Of a stretch of 64,000 nt of DNA, positions 59,606 through 64,000 are shown in pieces. Position numbers and translations under genes: made by a program. Below the pieces are notes generated by a model. It had not been told where the DNA came from. It searched no databases and saw only the letters and a program-made list of their open reading frames with translations. This DNA comes from Trichobilharzia regenti (Eukaryota; Platyhelminthes; Trematoda; Strigeidida; Schistosomatidae), in NCBI GenBank assembly GCA_944472135.2, contig CALYDD020000403.1, positions 124,001 to 188,000 of the forward strand. Direction: 5' to 3'. The stretch's first letter is position 1; every line of letters begins with the position of its first letter.

Positions 59606-61437
59606 CCAATTAAAAACAACTTTATGATGGTGATTTGACCTTAGTGACGACAGTGATTCAGAAAATTATAAATTTTCTCACATATAAACTTGTAATAATC
59701 ACTCAACTAGTGTCAAATTCTCATAAATTTGATGCTATCTGCAATAATCGAATGAACTCACAATAAAAGTTCACTTTTTAATGAGTGTTAGTAAAACTAT
59801 ACCAAATTTTTCCTAGAAACTGAGGTAGTGAGGTCTATTTAATTTTATTTCCTTTAGGGAGTCTTCATGATAGAATATACTCACAACTCTGAGTATTTTA
59901 ATTATTGATATCCCCTGTCGATTCAGCGGATATATGTGAGTTGTTTTTGTATCAGTTGCTTACGCTACTGGCAGCACACAACCAGACAAATATTAGGTAT
60001 GGTCTTGATAACTGACTGCTCGGTGATACAAAGTGAACGTACATTTTAATCTCATATTAATATACATTGATACAGGATGTTTGGGAATATATTCTGTTTG
60101 AATTAATCAAAAGAAAAAGCTAAATAGAATTCCCTAAATAGAAAACCTACTATGTCTTCTATCGAATAAATAAAAATCAGAACAGGTATCTCCTGAACAT
60201 GAAATATCTACGAAATGGTGAGCAGCTTTCTTAGTTTAAGTAAAATTCATTCAAGCTGACTGAGTTAAATTCATTAGGTTATGTAAAGGGTCCAAACATC
60301 TGAGACTAAATTACTGGCACTGTATTAACTGTGAGTATCAGCACACAGGTAGTCACGTTGGGTGAAATTACAGAGTGGGAGGTTTAACAAGGTGATACGC
60401 TAGTAAAATGATAAAAAGTGAGAACTAAAAACCTCTAGGATGACCATAAACACCAAATCCTGAGCATTTATTTGGGAATTATTTTCGTAAAACACATAGA
60501 AATGTTGGAAAAAGCGTGTGAAATCGACCGGGAAAGATCAAATGTCGGATCTCGTCGTTTTCCTGATAACTGCAGCATTTTAACGAAAAACAAGTCACAG
60601 GTGAACGTTGTGGTCTACGAATAAGTCTTCATCTGGCTTTGATATATATTTTGATAGTGAACTAATGTGCGTTCATATTATGACATGGTCTACTAACTTT
60701 GAATGATGATCTATTCACTTAATTGTAAAGCACTTGTTACACAAAATTCGTCCAATCTCGTTCTTTCAGTTTCTAAATGTAAGCACAATCTGAACTTTAA
60801 TTCTGTTATTTCTACACTAAATGAAAAGAGTATTTTATACATTTGGTTCCCTTGATAAATTTCAATTGAGAAAGAAAGACATTTGTGTGTGATGTATAAA
60901 GAGAAGCCTTATAAATATTATTCTAAAATATTTTGCTCTAAATGTATAAATTAGTGTCATCTTGTCATCTGATATATGCTCATAAGAGTGTGACATAATC
61001 ACCTTTAGCAGATGATAGTGTATAAGTGGTTTGTTTCACTCAATCGAATTTTATCAGGCGAACGTCATCTGCATAAATTTTTGCTTTCCAACTAAATCAT
61101 CCAATGTATTGTACACTAGTGAAAATAGGAAAGTGTGGTTGAAGTGCGGTACACCGTAATTGTTATAGCTTCGTCAAAGTACCGATAAATATGAGTTAGA
61201 AGCTTAAAACTATAGATCAGATTTTTCAGCTTAAATTTTACCTTTTCAAAAAGGTATAATACTTGAAAGGGAAGTAGGACAACGTAGGTGAATCTCGGCA
61301 TAAAGACATCGTAAAAGTTATCACAAAAACTGGATAATCGATGTATCCTCTCTATTTCTGCTTCAATTCAAATGGTCTACTTATACTGACCGTTTATTCC
61401 TAATGCATACATGTCACAGTGCTAGGCCTTGAATTCA
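59606..61437. other. noncoding stretch, nothing recognised
   Basis: No feature recognised. Confidence 0.4.
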
Positions 61438-61457
61438 TATATATATATATATATATA
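61438..61457. repeat. AT microsatellite
   Basis: About ten AT dinucleotides. Confidence 0.9.
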
Positions 61458-62124
61458 CCATTTATGTATATGTTAACAAAGCGGAGGTCCATACATAGAC
61501 ATTGTACAATAATTAATTAAATTACGGTAAACGTTTTCCTGATTACTGTGAAAAATCGAAGGTTGCAGAATCATATGTGTTTATGACTGAGAAATGCATT
61601 TAGAAACCGGTAAAATGAAACTCAAATAACTCACTTAACTCATTGATTAATATACAAGCGTTTTCCACAATATAGTCGCCGAAAGTGAGTCAATGAATTT
61701 CTGTGAGAATATTTGATTCAGTCTTTTGATAGTTATTGTTGCTTATGCGATTAAATGAAGGCGTGCTGTGTGATATAATTATCACAGTTGTTATAAAGTC
61801 ATAAATATTTTACTCAGCTGAATTAGTCTTCTAGTCATTTTAATCAGCAACTTATCATTTGACCCTACTTCCAGCAGAGTAGGTGTTATCTATCAGACAA
61901 AGATGAACTTCAACCCTTTAAAAATATGAACACAGTGAAAATAAAGTACTTTCAAGAAGAATCTATGAAGATTGCCATCAATTCCTTTCCACAATAACCC
62001 TTTCAAATTTACCATTATTCAAATAATCGAACACCACTTTTAGCATTTCGAAAGTGATATACCATACAATAACACTGAAGACATTCCCTTCATGACTTAT
62101 GTTAGATGAACAACGTAGATTGAT
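61458..62124. other. noncoding stretch, nothing recognised
   Basis: No feature recognised. Confidence 0.4.
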
Positions 62125-62325
62125 GGAAACCAGCATCGTCGGTGGCACAGTGATTAACACTCTCGCCGACCATGCACATGGTTCGGGGCTCGAGCCCACG
62201 CTGACGCACACCTGATATCTATGGTCGGCCTGCAAAATTCATGCTACCGATATCCACGCTGAAAATTCCATACACGTACCAAAAATACAGTGTGGAATCA
62301 AGCTGTAATCAAAAAAATAAATAAA
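62125..62325 (+). repeat. tRNA-headed SINE with complete body
   Basis: Head: GTGGCACAGTGATTAACACT (A box-like) and GGGGCTCGAGCCCACG (B box-like). Body: ATCTATGGTCGGCCTGCAAA, GCTGAAAATTCC, GGAATCAAGCTGTAATC and an A-rich end at about 62310-62325. The body alone occurs at 40990-41110 and the head resembles the one near 2.0 kb. Confidence 0.8.
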
Positions 62326-62934
62326 AATATTATACACGTAATGGATACTGATGTGATTTTCTTCATTCATACAACTCACTATATCAATATAGCAAGTATT
62401 TTCTATTTTGAATTCTGGAGATAAGGAGTTTATTCTCACAGCTTCAAACACAGAACTACTTTAGCAAACCGTAAACTTAGAAAAACTTTGCATGTGGCTA
62501 ATATAATTTACAGAACTTCGGATGGATTGTTCTCCGTCTATACCTGAGGTTAGCGAACTGTCGTATACAGAGTACTTCCCTAATCAGATTCGCTGTTGTC
62601 AATTCTAGTTTCTTTATGAAACACTTCGCCTTTTTCATATCAATAATTTAATAATTCCCATTGTAGCATTAAGAACACAATTTTCAGCGAAGAGACTCTT
62701 TTCAACGAATTTATTATCAAGCTGTACAATCGTATATATATGGTTTTATAAAGAAATTATATCCGGTGAGGGAATTAGATCAAAGGTGTAAATACATGAA
62801 ATAATAATAGTATGAAATAAATTTAAAATATTTGTGATTAGGTTCATAGTTTAAGTCAAGTGGAACAATAATTAATGTCATATATAAGATAATACATCAA
62901 GTGTATAGATTTTGGGGAGAGGCATATAATTGTA
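62326..62934. other. probably distal PLE 3' flank, otherwise unrecognised
   Basis: AT-rich sequence downstream of the PLE frame at 63185-64000. Its end as an element is not visible. Confidence 0.3.
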
Positions 62935-63083
62935 AGATTAATAGACGAATGTAAAATGTTACGTAACATGGTGTGAAATTTGATAACATAGAATTTAATA
63001 TTGTAAAAATAAAGATAAAAAGTGTACACATGAATAATTTTTGGTTTAAAATGTCAAGTAGATCAAGTGGAAAAGATTCAGAA
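62935..63083 (-). repeat. 3' flank of PLE 2, shared with 28018-28193
   Basis: Lies 100-250 bases downstream of the PLE stop codon. Its inverted match at 28018-28193 shows it is repeated with the element. Confidence 0.8.
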
Positions 63084-63092
63084 TGAGAGTCG

Positions 63093-63128
63093 TAATAATA
63101 ATAATAATAATGATAATAATAATAATAG
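63093..63128. repeat. TAA microsatellite
   Basis: Runs of AAT/TAA with a single TGA interruption, inside the PLE 3' flank. Confidence 0.9.
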
Positions 63129-63184
63129 TCGAAGTAATAAGGGAAAAGTACATAAAATAATAAAATAAATAAATGTCTATCCCT

Positions 63185-64000
63185 CTACGGCCAAGGCAGC
63201 AGTAGGGATTGTACATACTTCTTTTGTACACAAAGGTCTGGCTTAAAGTCATGAATTGCCAAGGCCTCAGCTGTCTTTAGAAGTCTGTAACGAAGAAAAC
63301 GCGGGAAGTTGGCATGAATTCTGTATATGACCTTGAAATCATGGTCAGGGTTGACCGAGTGACAGGAGTCGATGAGGTGTTCTAAGATAGAGCTTCGCAC
63401 ACATTTCCTTTCTCCTTTGTAAAACCAGGCTGGAATATGTTCTCGTATCCGTGTGGAGAGCATTCTCTGACTACGGCCAATGTACCTTGCTCCACAAGAG
63501 CAGGTGAACTGGTAGATGCACATGGAGGCGGTCAGACGGGGGAGCTTATCTTTTACAGAGGTAGAGAACAGTTTGCGGCTCGTGAACGTCATATGTAATC
63601 TAGCTGCAGGGAACGTTTTACTAACTGATTTAGAAAGACGATTTTTGAGCATATCAGAAGCTTGATCTCCTTTGAATTCCAAGTTCACGAATAGGGTTTT
63701 CTTTGGAACTGAGTCAGTGACCAGTTTAGACTGCTTATCTTTCATGTTTCTGTCAATAAATCGGTTAGGGTAACCGTTTTCTGCGAGTGTGGCTTTCAGG
63801 AAGTCAAGTTCTGAGTCGACGCAATCAGAACTACAAATTTTCCTTATCCTAAAGCAGAGTGAATGGATTAAATTCCTTTTCCTGGAAATAGGCACCCAAC
63901 TGTAAAAATTAGTTAGTTGTCCGTTCCATGTACGTTTCCGGTGGATCGATCTCTTGAGAGATCCGTCATTCCGTCTGCTAAGGCACACATCAAGAAACGG
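63185..64000 (-). CDS. Penelope-like element 2: end of RT and intact GIY-YIG endonuclease (partial)
   Basis: The frame is open from the window edge (64000) to the stop after LLLPWP. It begins with PFLDVCLSRRNDGSLKRSI, the end of the RT domain, so a start further upstream lies outside the window. A linker (CSSDCVDSELDFLKATL, ENGYPNRFIDRN) is followed by KTLFVNLEFKGDQASDML. The GIY-YIG nuclease reads CIYQFTCSCGARYIGRSQRM (cysteine pair typical of Penelope enzymes), RTRIREHIPAWF-like and SSILEHLIDSCH with the catalytic Glu. FKVIYRIHANFPRFLRYRLL and IHDFKPDLCVQ close it. No stop or frameshift is seen, so this copy is much younger than PLE 1 or 3 and could be active if its RT is intact. Confidence 0.93.
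   Translation of the reverse strand, partial: PFLDVCLSRRNDGSLKRSIHRKRTWNGQLTNFYSWVPISRKRNLIHSLCFRIRKICSSDCVDSELDFLKATLAENGYPNRFIDRNMKDKQSKLVTDSVPKKTLFVNLEFKGDQASDMLKNRLSKSVSKTFPAARLHMTFTSRKLFSTSVKDKLPRLTASMCIYQFTCSCGARYIGRSQRMLSTRIREHIPAWFYKGERKCVRSSILEHLIDSCHSVNPDHDFKVIYRIHANFPRFLRYRLLKTAEALAIHDFKPDLCVQKKYVQSLLLPWP

Overview
The window looks like gene-poor, AT-rich nuclear DNA of a schistosome-type blood fluke. Four things point there: short SINE-like repeats with a tRNA-like head followed by a hammerhead ribozyme whose core matches the Schistosoma SM-alpha family; RTE-type (SR2-like) non-LTR retrotransposons with TAA-rich 3' tails; several Penelope-like elements (PLEs) with a reverse transcriptase (RT) and a GIY-YIG endonuclease; and very long stretches with no open frame. 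The species cannot be fixed from the sequence alone, and family names are from memory.

Layout. 1-3.7 kb: a short hairpin, a 3'-truncated RTE endonuclease fragment (minus strand) and a tRNA-headed SINE. 3.7-6.75 kb: a nearly full-length but decayed PLE, with part of its own 3' flank placed in inverted orientation in front of it. 7.3-8.1 kb: a long palindrome with arms of about 350 bp. 8.23-8.36 kb: a TATA box, a start codon, a 20-residue signal-peptide-like exon and a consensus splice donor. This is the only good candidate for a host gene, and it resembles the first exon of a schistosome micro-exon gene. 11.7-12.7 kb: a different PLE whose two halves lie back to back. 17-24 kb: old duplicated repeats, an RTE-like C-terminal relic and a third PLE relic. 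27.5-28.35 kb: a PLE 3' relic.

28.9-41.3 kb is a mosaic tandem array of related repeats of 1-3 kb, including a nearly identical duplication of about 3.66 kb (31949-35608 and 36715-40385). 42.7-44.1 kb holds two hammerhead-bearing repeats on the minus strand and one more SINE. 44.4-48.05 kb is a plus-strand RTE copy split by a younger minus-strand RTE copy (44982-47335) flanked by a 6-bp target-site duplication. 48.7-50.5 kb is another decayed RTE copy. 54.9-56.5 kb repeats 22.6-24.3 kb, but with an extra 197-bp insertion bounded by an 8-bp duplication. 59.4 kb has the most SM-alpha-like SINE. 62.1 kb has another SINE, and 63.2-64.0 kb is an intact C-terminal part of a PLE running off the window edge.

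Apart from the candidate exon near 8.3 kb, every coding sequence I can support belongs to a mobile element. The copies show how RTE and Penelope enzymes, SINEs and ribozymes share parts: SINE tails resemble the leader of the RTE fragment, and the hammerhead repeats carry tRNA-like promoters.
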